A program made the position numbers and the translations under genes. 5,645 bases of DNA from Pseudomonadota bacterium. GTDB taxonomy: Bacteria > Cyanobacteriota > Vampirovibrionia > LMEP-6097. The stretch lies in NCBI GenBank assembly GCA_009924885.1, contig RFQS01000154.1, positions 1 to 5,645 on the forward strand. Direction: 5' to 3'. The notes below the pieces were generated by a model, which was given only the letters and a program-made list of their open reading frames with translations, did not search any database and had not been told where the DNA came from. This document shows, one piece after another, positions 1-5,645 of this stretch; positions within the stretch are counted from its first letter, which is position 1; each line of letters begins with the position of its first letter.

Positions 1-248
1 ATGCCAATGTTTCCAGAGCCATTAATAAACAAACTTTAACTGGTGAGCTAAAAAATAGATTTGAAGAATCTAGAATTAGAGACGAAGATCAAACAGACTC
101 ACTCAAGCTTAGGAAATCTTCCTTAGAAGATATACCAACCGCTGAAGCCATAGTCAATGCAAACAAATCAAAGCTCGTCTTAGACAGTGTTCTTCGCAAT
201 GCCTCTTCTTTATCCAACGCAAACATCTTTAATTTTTTAAATTTCTAA
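1..248 (+). CDS. FlgL/flagellin-family protein, C-terminal fragment (5' end outside window)
   Basis: An open frame enters from the left edge (first full codon at base 3) and ends with TAA at 246-248, giving 81 residues with no internal Met. The tail reads LEDIPTAEAIVNANKSKL and ends FNFLNF. This is the pattern of the C-terminal helix of FlgL and flagellins: an acidic 'D-I/D-x-x-x-A-E' entry, a long amphipathic helix with regular Ala/Leu/Ser, and a terminal L-x-x-F-L. Its last 43 residues align without a gap to the last 43 of the next gene, sharing S, the DI pair, L, S, the AS pair and the NFL near the end. It contains no cysteine, as is usual for axial flagellar proteins. It is therefore a tandem paralogue of the following gene. 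From the C-terminus alone I cannot tell whether it is the true HAP3 (FlgL) or a short flagellin. The stop lies 4 bases before the next ATG, implying co-transcription and probably translational coupling. Confidence 0.75.
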   Translation, partial: ANVSRAINKQTLTGELKNRFEESRIRDEDQTDSLKLRKSSLEDIPTAEAIVNANKSKLVLDSVLRNASSLSNANIFNFLNF

Positions 249-252
249 CATT

Positions 253-1509
253 ATGGTCGACAGAATTAGTACAAAACAAATATACACAGCCTTTCATCAA
301 AACATTTTTGATAACCAAGCCTATTTAATTGAAGCCTCAAATAAAATTAATACTGGCATTAACTTCAAAAGCAATTATGATGACCCTCGTGCAAGTTCAC
401 TTGCTCTCGATTTTGAAGGACAAATACTGAATAATAGTATGGTCTTGAAAAACCGCGGCAATGTACAGACTGAACTTGAGTTAGCAGAAAATTCACTGGG
501 TCAAATGAAAGACAACATGGATAAAGTTAAAGAATTAATCTTAACCGCTGCTAATGCGAGTACAGACCCTAGTGCATTAGATATTCTTAAAACTGAAATA
601 AGAAGTATCGGTCAAGCATTAATGCAGCTTGGCAATACCAAATCTGGTGAAAATTATATTTTCGCTGGTAAACAAAGTAACTTAGTTCCATTTGAGTTAT
701 TAGATCCTGATCAAAGCTTCTCTCAAACTATCTACAAAGAAGGACTAGACAACGGCAAACAAAAAAATGCAGAGAATATTCAAACAACCTTTGATATAAA
801 GAATGTACTACTTGGAACAGGCTCACCAGCATCAATTCAAGGGATTAAAGTTAACCCTAGCATCAGTGCTCCTGGTGGAAACTTAGATCTAAGCGTTAAC
901 GATGGAGCTGGTGGACAAAAACTTTTTAGCGTTGCATTAACTACAGGTGACAACCTTGCAACTATCATAACTAAAATAAACACTGCCTTTAATGCCGCTG
1001 GTGGTGTCGGAACCATAGTAGAGGAAAATCCTACTTGGCAACTTAAATTCAATACCAGCCTTATCACTGGTAACAGTCTTAATACTAAAGCCAAAATAGA
1101 TATACTAAAAACTTCTAACAATAGTGTACTGAATGATATTGGTATAAGCATAAACTCGAATACCGGTGAAGACCTAGGCTCACTACAGATTTTAGATCAA
1201 GTAGAGTTAGCCTTAGGACAAAGAGATAAAAATGCCCTGAGATTATTACTAGAAAAGGTCGATGATAATAATAGTAAGCTCCTAGAGTTAAGGTCCAAAG
1301 TTGGGCTAACTTTAAACAAATTACAGAATTTAAATTCAATCAATCAAAACTTTGATACTCTTTTGCAGACTGGTCTTTCTCGTGTCAAAGACATTGACTT
1401 TATTGATACTACATCTGAGCTTAATAATGCTCAGGCAAGACTATCAAGCTCCATAGAAACAGCTTCTAATTTTTTTAGGTCAAATTTAAGTAATTTTCTA
1501 GGAGGGTAA
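253..1509 (+). CDS. flgL: Flagellar hook-associated protein 3 (FlgL family)
   Basis: This 418-residue protein should be the hook-filament junction protein HAP3, exported by the flagellar type III system and assembled between FlgK and the filament. The N-terminus MVDRISTKQIY matches the usual 'RIST-Q-Y' start of FlgL and fixes the start codon. The conserved DDP of the flagellin N-terminal helical domain is at residues 43-45, and the FlgL hallmark 'G-E-N-Y-I-F-A-G' is at 132-139. Residues about 150-300 form the variable surface region, including a flagellin hook-IN-like module at 210-298. Residues about 305-418 return to helix, with the D-I-D entry before the final helix and a terminal FLGG. 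No cysteine is present. Canonical FlgL is about 310-320 residues in enterics, so the excess is in the central insertion. No Shine-Dalgarno is visible before the ATG, so translation probably depends on coupling to the upstream gene. A divergent flagellin is the main alternative, but the adjacent FlgK and the YIFAG motif favour FlgL. Confidence 0.88.
   Translation: MVDRISTKQIYTAFHQNIFDNQAYLIEASNKINTGINFKSNYDDPRASSLALDFEGQILNNSMVLKNRGNVQTELELAENSLGQMKDNMDKVKELILTAANASTDPSALDILKTEIRSIGQALMQLGNTKSGENYIFAGKQSNLVPFELLDPDQSFSQTIYKEGLDNGKQKNAENIQTTFDIKNVLLGTGSPASIQGIKVNPSISAPGGNLDLSVNDGAGGQKLFSVALTTGDNLATIITKINTAFNAAGGVGTIVEENPTWQLKFNTSLITGNSLNTKAKIDILKTSNNSVLNDIGISINSNTGEDLGSLQILDQVELALGQRDKNALRLLLEKVDDNNSKLLELRSKVGLTLNKLQNLNSINQNFDTLLQTGLSRVKDIDFIDTTSELNNAQARLSSSIETASNFFRSNLSNFLGG
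880..1146 (+). other. Flagellin hook-IN-like module within FlgL (residues 210-298)
   Basis: The block has short beta-type strands (NLDLSVNDG, KLFSVAL), then a helix containing 'I-x-K-I-N-T-A-F', then a glycine turn (AAGGVG) and further strands. This arrangement of strand, 'xxI-N' helix and strand is that of the flagellin hook-IN motif known from flagellins and FliD. It aligns without gaps to FlgK residues 273-326 over its first 54 positions with 18 identities, including F16, V18, L20, I33, N34, F37, G41, G42 and G44 (module numbering). It is an insertion in the surface-exposed middle of FlgL. Confidence 0.6.
1500..1506 (+). promoter_or_regulatory. Strong Shine-Dalgarno of flgK inside the flgL 3' end
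   Basis: The heptamer AGGAGGG lies 6 bases upstream of the flgK ATG at 1513 and is the best ribosome-binding site in the window. It overlaps the last codons of flgL, which encode Leu-Gly-Gly, so the end of FlgL and the initiation signal of flgK share the same bases. It confirms the FlgK start and contrasts with the weak or absent sites before the other genes. Confidence 0.85.
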
Positions 1510-1512
1510 TAA

Positions 1513-3753
1513 ATGAGTTTTCAAGGTCTTTATATTAGTGTCACAGGCATGCAAGCTTCACAAGCTGGTTTAAATATTACAAACCAGAATATAGCTAATA
1601 CCAATACCCCTAATTATTCTAGAAAATTAGTCAATCAAAATGATGCAAACACTATGTTTGTCGCTCAAAAAGACATCCCTAGCGGTGTTTTCGTAGAAGA
1701 CATATCTAGAGCTAAAAACTTTTTTTTAGACTTACAATATCGTAATCATGTATCTAGCCTAGGCTATCACGATGAGCTTAGCAAACTTAGTGCAAATATA
1801 AATGATCTTTTAGGTAAACCTGGAATTATTACACTAAATGAAAAACTCCAGAACTTCTTCACCGCCGCAAATGACTTAACAGCAAACCCTGAGTTAGAAA
1901 CACTTAGAACCACTTTTATAAACTCAGCACAAGCTTTAACTGAAAGCTTTAACGAAACAGATAGCAGTATCGCAAAAATCAAAGAAGACGTAGATGCCAT
2001 GCCAAATGGTGGTCTAAATACCAAAGTCAAGCAATTAAACGATACTCTAAGCTCTATTGGCTCAGTTCAAAAACAAATAAATCTTCTTAGAGCTGTTGGC
2101 CGAGATGCCACTAGCTTACAGGATCAAAGAGATGGTTTATTAGATAAGCTTAGTGAATTAATTGACTTCGATGTTAAATTAGGGCAGGATGGTGAATTCT
2201 ATCAAATTAGAACTAAACTTTATCCAACAGAAGCTGGATTTACGGGTACTGCCACATTTTTAAACCCCGACACGGTACTTAATAATGGAGCTTCAGTTCC
2301 ACCCACTATCACTGAAGGCGTAAATAACATTTTAAACCTCACCATAAATAACGGCAATGGTGCAACAACAACATTTACAGTCAATCTAGAAGCCAATTCC
2401 ACGGTAAGAGAAACCATAGATCGTATCAATCAAAGCTTTCGCAACAATGGAGGTCAAGGTAGTATCGCATCTTTAAATGAAGACAATCAAATCAGCTTAG
2501 ACCTCCGCCTCGTAGATGATTCTGTCATTAATAGCACCAGCGCAATCTCTATTAATGCAGGTAGTACCGCTACAAACGTTCTAGGTCTGCCAGCGGCACC
2601 AAGCACATCTACTGGTACAAGTCCCCTAGATGTAATACTCTTAGACACCAGTGGACAAACTTACCAAGTAGAACTAGAAACGGGTAACGATAAAAGCTCT
2701 CCTCACCCTGCTAAATTAATGCTCAGTAAAAATGGTGTTCAAATGGGAACCATACTACCGAAGGGTGGCAGAATAACAGGTTTAATTGATGCAACTAATT
2801 CAAGAATTCCAGAGATGCGTCAAGAAATATCTGATTTTGCAATGGGGATTAAAGATTTAGTAAATGGTATTTTACAAATAGGAGATACAACAACTGGTGC
2901 AGCAGGCGTTCCATTATTTACTGGAAATTCAGCAAAAGACTTTGCAGTTGCAAGCAATGTTCTTGCTGATACAACTCTAATCGCCATAGGTCAAAATAGC
3001 CCTGGTGGTATCGGAGTAGGTGATAACTCTGTCATAGAAGAGCTATCCCAGCTTTTCTATGCAGATAAAGCTATACTCAGCGACACAAAACAAGCCGAAA
3101 AATTATTTATAAGAGCTGGTGATCCTCTTATCGCCCCAGCTACTAATAGCCCTCCCTTGAGATCTAAATTAGCTATAGTTGCAGGCGACCCATTAAATGT
3201 CACACTCAAGGGTCTAATTAATGACAATGGAACTATGATGAATGCTGGAGCGAATAATCTAGGCGGTAACAGCTTAGTGCAAATAGAATTTTTAGCAGCC
3301 GATGGTACAACTGTCTTGTCTACTGTAAACCCAAACACTGGCAACCCTCCACCAGATGATTCCATCAGCTGGTCTGGCAATGCCCCAGCTGGTGCAGCTT
3401 TCGTTCAATTTAGAATGAATGGTACTAGTTTCAATGATAATGATTTATCCGATAACTATGGTCACTTCGGCATAGAAATTTATCAAAACAATAATGGTCT
3501 TTCTACTAATTTCAATTCAAAAATGGCGAAGACCGTAGGAGACCTTGGTCAACAGGCAAGTATAGATCAAGAAAACCGCGACACTTCCTCATATTTAGAG
3601 TCAGCTATAGAGAATCAACGCCAAAGTATTAGTGGTGTGTCATTGGAAGAAGAAGCTGCTAATTTACTAGTTTACCAAAACGCTTTTGCGGCAAATGCAA
3701 GAGCATTTAGTACTATGAACTCGCTTTTAGATGAAATCATGAGGTTGATTTAA
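1513..3753 (+). CDS. flgK: Flagellar hook-associated protein 1 (FlgK), enlarged
   Basis: FlgK is the first junction protein on top of the hook, exported by the flagellar type III apparatus. The N-terminus shows the rod/hook/HAP signature: 'G-L-N-I-T-N-Q-N-I-A-N' at residues 19-29, then NTPNYSRK at 31-38, where the usual Gly of TPGYSR is Asn (N34). Residues about 70-220 are the long helical domain typical of FlgK. The conserved G-R-I-T-G-L-I-D at 419-426 and V-P-L-F-T-G at 466-471 correspond to the core FlgK blocks. The C-terminus carries SGVSLEEEAANLLVYQNAF from residue 707, the FlgK C-terminal signature. At 746 residues it is about 200 longer than the enteric protein (about 550). The excess is at least partly two inserts: a hook-IN-like module near 273-359 and a beta-rich block near 535-660. 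There is no cysteine. The start is set by a strong Shine-Dalgarno 6 bases upstream. The gene begins 3 bases after the flgL stop, the reverse of the common flgK-flgL order. Confidence 0.96.
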   Translation: MSFQGLYISVTGMQASQAGLNITNQNIANTNTPNYSRKLVNQNDANTMFVAQKDIPSGVFVEDISRAKNFFLDLQYRNHVSSLGYHDELSKLSANINDLLGKPGIITLNEKLQNFFTAANDLTANPELETLRTTFINSAQALTESFNETDSSIAKIKEDVDAMPNGGLNTKVKQLNDTLSSIGSVQKQINLLRAVGRDATSLQDQRDGLLDKLSELIDFDVKLGQDGEFYQIRTKLYPTEAGFTGTATFLNPDTVLNNGASVPPTITEGVNNILNLTINNGNGATTTFTVNLEANSTVRETIDRINQSFRNNGGQGSIASLNEDNQISLDLRLVDDSVINSTSAISINAGSTATNVLGLPAAPSTSTGTSPLDVILLDTSGQTYQVELETGNDKSSPHPAKLMLSKNGVQMGTILPKGGRITGLIDATNSRIPEMRQEISDFAMGIKDLVNGILQIGDTTTGAAGVPLFTGNSAKDFAVASNVLADTTLIAIGQNSPGGIGVGDNSVIEELSQLFYADKAILSDTKQAEKLFIRAGDPLIAPATNSPPLRSKLAIVAGDPLNVTLKGLINDNGTMMNAGANNLGGNSLVQIEFLAADGTTVLSTVNPNTGNPPPDDSISWSGNAPAGAAFVQFRMNGTSFNDNDLSDNYGHFGIEIYQNNNGLSTNFNSKMAKTVGDLGQQASIDQENRDTSSYLESAIENQRQSISGVSLEEEAANLLVYQNAFAANARAFSTMNSLLDEIMRLI
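2323..2589 (+). other. Flagellin hook-IN-like module within FlgK (residues 271-359)
   Basis: This block is the counterpart of the module in the neighbouring FlgL. It runs from strands (LNLTINNG, TTFTVNL) into a helix 'T-I-D-R-I-N-Q-S-F', a glycine turn (NNGGQG), then further strands, ending NVLGL. The ungapped match to FlgL from residue 210 covers strands, helix and turn in the same order. In FlgK it sits between the N-terminal helical domain and the conserved GRITGLID block, so it probably forms an outward-facing domain on the junction ring. Confidence 0.6.
3112..3486 (+). other. Beta-rich insertion in FlgK resembling a carbohydrate-binding module (residues about 534-658)
   Basis: Between the FlgK core and its C-terminal helix (which restarts near residue 671) lies about 125 residues of Gly/Asn/Pro-rich, strand-like sequence. 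Its pattern recalls jelly-roll carbohydrate-binding modules: an early 'V-A-G-D-P-L-x-V-x-L' strand (556-565); 'L-V-Q-I-E-F-L-A-A-D-G-T-T-V-L' at 588-602, like the 'v-x-I-x-F-x-D-x-x-G-x-x-L' strand pair; 'W-S-G-N-A-P-A-G-A-A-F-V-Q-F-R-M' at 620-635, like 'aP-x-G-A-x-x-V-x-l-x-l'; and a closing strand HFGIEIYQ at 651-658. An AGDPL motif occurs twice (535-539 and 557-561). The similarity is by pattern only. A generic D3/D4-type surface domain is the alternative. Confidence 0.45.
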
Positions 3754-3796
3754 TATTCATAACCATCACTTAACCAAAACCCCTTAAGAAATCAGT

Positions 3797-4801
3797 ATGT
3801 CGGGCAATTCACTAGGTGCTGGTGGTAATTTCGCTAGCCAATTTCAACAAAACGCCAGTAATGCACAAAGTGCAGATAAATCTTTCCTGCAAAGAAATAT
3901 TAGACAAGAAAAGCAAGTAGTTGAAAAGCAAAATATTCAGGAAAGAGCTGAAACAACTCAGGCAGATTCATTTTCAGATAAAAAACTCGAAGAAAATTTC
4001 TTTAAAGAAAAAATAGCTGGAAATCTAGATCTTAGAAAACAAATCACAGAACAGCAAAAGAATAAAACACAACAAAGCTCTATACGTATAGATGCAAATC
4101 CTCAAGAACAGCAAAGAATCGCAAGCTTTATTCCTCGCGTACGCCAGCTAACTCAAAAACAAAATCTTGATGAAACAAAGCGCAATGAGGAAGAGGAAGA
4201 AGAAAATCCCCACACATCAATGGCTAGTGATTTAGCCACTGACCAAAATTTAAATAAAAATATTAGTCAGTCCGATCAAGCTCTAGAAAAATATAGAGCC
4301 TTTCATAAATCAGGCCAACCTGAACCTAGAAAGACCAGCAGAGTAAAAGCCTTAATCGCTCAAAAGAAAGAAGAAAGTCAACAAAAAACTCTAAATAATT
4401 TATACGCTCAAGGTAAAAAATTACCTATACAGGGACTAGGATTAGGCAGAAGCGTTACGCAAATCAGATACACAAAAGGATATATCGCTTCACTACAGGG
4501 ACAAGCCAAAGGGGAAGAAGCTTTTAGAGTAGCTAAAGGCTTAATCGGTCAAAATACTAATAAAGCCTCAACAGAGAAAGACTTATTACTCTCTGAAGCT
4601 AACTTCAGTCCATTTAAAGCAAATGCAATAGCTTCACTAAGACAAAAATACATTAAAGAGCTTAAATTAAATAAAAATGAGAAGGCAAAACCACCAGCTA
4701 AAAAAGAAAAAGAAAAAGGAATGACTATTAGTGAAAATATTTATCAGTTTCTTGTGGAATTATTAAATATAGAGACCCCTTGGGGACTTGATCCTGTTTA
4801 A
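3797..4801 (+). CDS. Hypothetical Gln/Lys-rich, cysteine-free protein in the flagellar cluster
   Basis: I do not recognise this 334-residue protein. Residues 1 to about 175 are Gln/Asn/Ser/Lys-rich and look disordered, starting MSGNSLGAGGNFASQFQQ with no hydrophobic signal peptide, and including a run of six Glu at 131-136. Residues about 178-290 are more ordered and basic (a 'GLGLGRS' turn and two 'IASL' helices). A Lys-rich linker at 293-307 leads to a final segment with a hydrophobic helix, ISENIYQFLVELL, and a TPWGLDPV end. It has no cysteine, like FlgL and FlgK upstream but unlike the next gene product. It begins 43 bases after flgK with only a weak AAGAA-like site, and is followed after 14 bases by the next gene, so it is probably in the same operon. 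By context it could be an exported flagellar protein (a FliK-like ruler or cap-type substrate) or a regulator. I see no FliK, FliD or FlgM motif that would support a name. Confidence 0.8.
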   Translation: MSGNSLGAGGNFASQFQQNASNAQSADKSFLQRNIRQEKQVVEKQNIQERAETTQADSFSDKKLEENFFKEKIAGNLDLRKQITEQQKNKTQQSSIRIDANPQEQQRIASFIPRVRQLTQKQNLDETKRNEEEEEENPHTSMASDLATDQNLNKNISQSDQALEKYRAFHKSGQPEPRKTSRVKALIAQKKEESQQKTLNNLYAQGKKLPIQGLGLGRSVTQIRYTKGYIASLQGQAKGEEAFRVAKGLIGQNTNKASTEKDLLLSEANFSPFKANAIASLRQKYIKELKLNKNEKAKPPAKKEKEKGMTISENIYQFLVELLNIETPWGLDPV

Positions 4802-4815
4802 GAAGAGTATTTAAG

Positions 4816-5475
4816 ATGCCTGAAGAGAAAGAGTTAAGCCCAGCCCAGAAAAAAGCGTTAAAAGATCAGACCATGGCGAAAGCCGCAATTAAAACAGCGA
4901 TACTCAGCTTTAATGCCAAAAAAAATGAAAACCCACCAGAACTTCTTGTAAGTTACTGGAACTTACTTAATAAAGATGATTGGAATCATCATCTAGAATT
5001 ATTCGAGAAATACTTGAAAAATTATAATCAAGTCAAAATTAAACAATTATTATTTGATCTAGAATACTACCTAAAAGACTGCAAAAAAGTAATACCTCGT
5101 TTTAGCAAGAACCAGTCTGAGATTCTTTTGTTAGTAGCTATTGGGAAAATACAAGTCAGTGATTTTATTCAGCATATTGATAACATCGCTAGCAATCGAG
5201 AAAAACTCGACAGAGATATTCAAAGAAAAATCAAAACTTTAAATTGGCAGGATTTAAGTGATTTAGATAAACTTGACGACCTGACTAAACAGCTTGATAA
5301 ACCCAACCTCAAAAAAATTGAAGTACAGAAAATAGATGAACAGATAGATCTTATCGAAGCAGCGATAAAACAGAGAAGAGAAGAACGAAGCCAATTAGCT
5401 TTAAAATTAGTAGAGTGGAAAGCTAGAGGGAATATAGATATTATTAATGCTAACGGCTCAAAACTTGAGGCCTGA
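4816..5475 (+). CDS. Hypothetical helical / coiled-coil protein, possible flagellar accessory or chaperone
   Basis: This 219-residue protein is of no family I recognise. The composition is charged and strongly helical throughout. Residues about 1-30 form a basic helix (S-P-A-Q-K-K-A-L-K). Residues 42-90 are an aromatic-rich helical region with several Trp, Tyr and Phe (YWNLLNKDDWNHHLELF). Residues about 115-205 are heptad-like, with alternating Asp/Lys and Leu/Ile, as expected for a coiled coil or helical hairpin. There is no signal peptide and no membrane segment, and a cysteine is present (C89), so it is probably cytoplasmic. It follows the preceding gene by 14 bases; GAAGAG 8 bases before the ATG is a plausible, modest ribosome-binding site. 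Small helical cytoplasmic proteins next to flgK/flgL are often the FlgN export chaperone, but this one is longer than FlgN (about 140 residues) and has no recognisable FlgN signature. That role is inference from position only. Confidence 0.8.
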   Translation: MPEEKELSPAQKKALKDQTMAKAAIKTAILSFNAKKNENPPELLVSYWNLLNKDDWNHHLELFEKYLKNYNQVKIKQLLFDLEYYLKDCKKVIPRFSKNQSEILLLVAIGKIQVSDFIQHIDNIASNREKLDRDIQRKIKTLNWQDLSDLDKLDDLTKQLDKPNLKKIEVQKIDEQIDLIEAAIKQRREERSQLALKLVEWKARGNIDIINANGSKLEA

Positions 5476-5517
5476 AATTTAGTGGTAATATCAAATAATC
5501 TGATCAACGAGCTTATA

Positions 5518-5535
5518 TATTTAAACTTTTAAATA
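5518..5535. repeat. 8-bp AT-only inverted repeat (possible operator)
   Basis: TATTTAAA, a CT centre, then TTTAAATA form a perfect inverted repeat with 8-base arms and a 2-base centre, starting 11 bases upstream of a TATAAT box. The 2-base centre and all-A/T stem make an intrinsic terminator unlikely. A dimeric repressor or activator site over the -35 region is a better reading. Such palindromes also arise by chance in AT-rich spacers. Confidence 0.35.
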
Positions 5536-5551
5536 GAGTTTTATTTATAAT
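5521..5551 (+). promoter_or_regulatory. Candidate sigma-70-type promoter for the last gene
   Basis: A perfect TATAAT lies at 5546-5551, 26 bases before the ATG at 5578, in the only spacer of the window longer than 50 bases. The best -35 candidate is TTAAAC at 5521-5526, a poor match with a 19-base gap. I do not see the GCCGATAA -10 of a sigma-28 flagellar promoter. If real, the promoter starts a separate transcript for the final gene. No GC-rich hairpin with a T tract (intrinsic terminator) is visible between the 5475 stop and this box. Confidence 0.4.
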
Positions 5552-5577
5552 AGATGGGAGTTAAGACGGTATAAGAA

Positions 5578-5645
5578 ATGGCATTCTCAGAGCAAGAAAA
5601 GAAAAAATTTAAAGCGATAATCAGAAGATTACGTAAAGAGAAAGG
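5578..5645 (+). CDS. Start of an unidentified gene (3' end outside window)
   Basis: An open frame starts at ATG 5578 and runs to the right edge, giving 22 complete codons: M-A-F-S-E-Q-E-K-K-K-F-K and then I-I-R-R-L-R-K-E-K. This looks like a basic amphipathic helix, but is too short to assign to any family. The candidate TATAAT box 26 bases upstream supports it as a real gene. The ribosome-binding site is unclear: GGGAG at 5556-5560 is 17 bases from this ATG, too far for a standard Shine-Dalgarno, and only AAGAA lies near it. The true start could lie beyond the window. Confidence 0.45.
   Translation, partial: MAFSEQEKKKFKAIIRRLRKEK

Noticed and set aside
1..39. ATG at base 1 opening a short + frame
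   Set aside because: It stops after 12 codons and is out of frame with the FlgL-like C-terminus that fills the same bases.
837..1151. Minus-strand open frame opposite flgL
   Set aside because: It lies wholly within a clearly recognised gene on the + strand, has no recognisable domain, and has the Leu/Ser/Val-rich composition expected from the complement of AT-rich coding sequence. The same applies to the other minus-strand frames opposite flgL, flgK and the 4816 gene.
3769..3788. CTTAA/TTAAG inverted repeat between flgK and the next gene as a terminator
   Set aside because: The arms are only 5 bases and A/T-rich with a 10-base loop and no T tract, so it cannot be supported as an intrinsic terminator.
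5554..5574. Six-codon leader ORF (ATG GGA ... TAA) before the last gene
   Set aside because: It is very short, its composition suggests no attenuator peptide, and no alternative hairpins are visible around it, so chance is the simplest explanation.
5476..5577. Possible small RNA, tRNA or CRISPR in the last spacer
   Set aside because: There is no cloverleaf, no repeated spacer-repeat structure and no GC-rich hairpin; only the AT-rich promoter-like signals are visible.

Overview
The window is one stretch of a flagellar gene cluster, with all genes on the + strand. The DNA is visibly AT-rich. I recognise the hook-filament junction proteins directly: the C-terminal end of one FlgL-family protein, a complete second FlgL-family protein, and a complete, enlarged FlgK. 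Two complete genes of unrecognised family and the first codons of a third follow. The host is therefore a motile bacterium using the standard code. The sequence does not settle the lineage. The AT-rich composition, the FlgL-before-FlgK order, the duplicated FlgL and the unfamiliar downstream genes suggest a poorly sampled lineage rather than an enteric or Bacillus-type flagellar cluster. A flagellated relative of the Melainabacteria type is a low-confidence guess.

Layout: (1) 1-248, the last 81 codons of a FlgL/flagellin-family gene; (2) 253-1509, a full FlgL-like gene of 418 residues starting 4 bases after the previous stop without a visible Shine-Dalgarno; (3) 1513-3753, FlgK of 746 residues, with a strong Shine-Dalgarno embedded in the last codons of the FlgL gene; (4) 3797-4801, a Gln/Lys-rich, cysteine-free 334-residue protein of unknown family; (5) 4816-5475, a helical, probably coiled-coil 219-residue protein of unknown family; (6) 5476-5577, an AT-rich spacer with a TATAAT box and an 8-bp inverted repeat; (7) 5578-end, the start of a further unknown gene.

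Genes 1-5 are separated by 3 to 43 bases and are most simply read as one transcription unit. FlgK and FlgL form the ring of proteins joining hook and filament. They are exported through the flagellar type III apparatus and are normally looked after by a cytoplasmic chaperone (FlgN). The two unknown proteins directly downstream are candidates for exported or chaperone-type partners, but this rests on context only.

The most interesting features are domain-level. FlgL and FlgK share a recognisably homologous inserted module (18 identities in 54 ungapped positions). FlgK also carries a second inserted block of about 120 residues just before its C-terminal helix, whose pattern resembles a carbohydrate-binding beta-sandwich.
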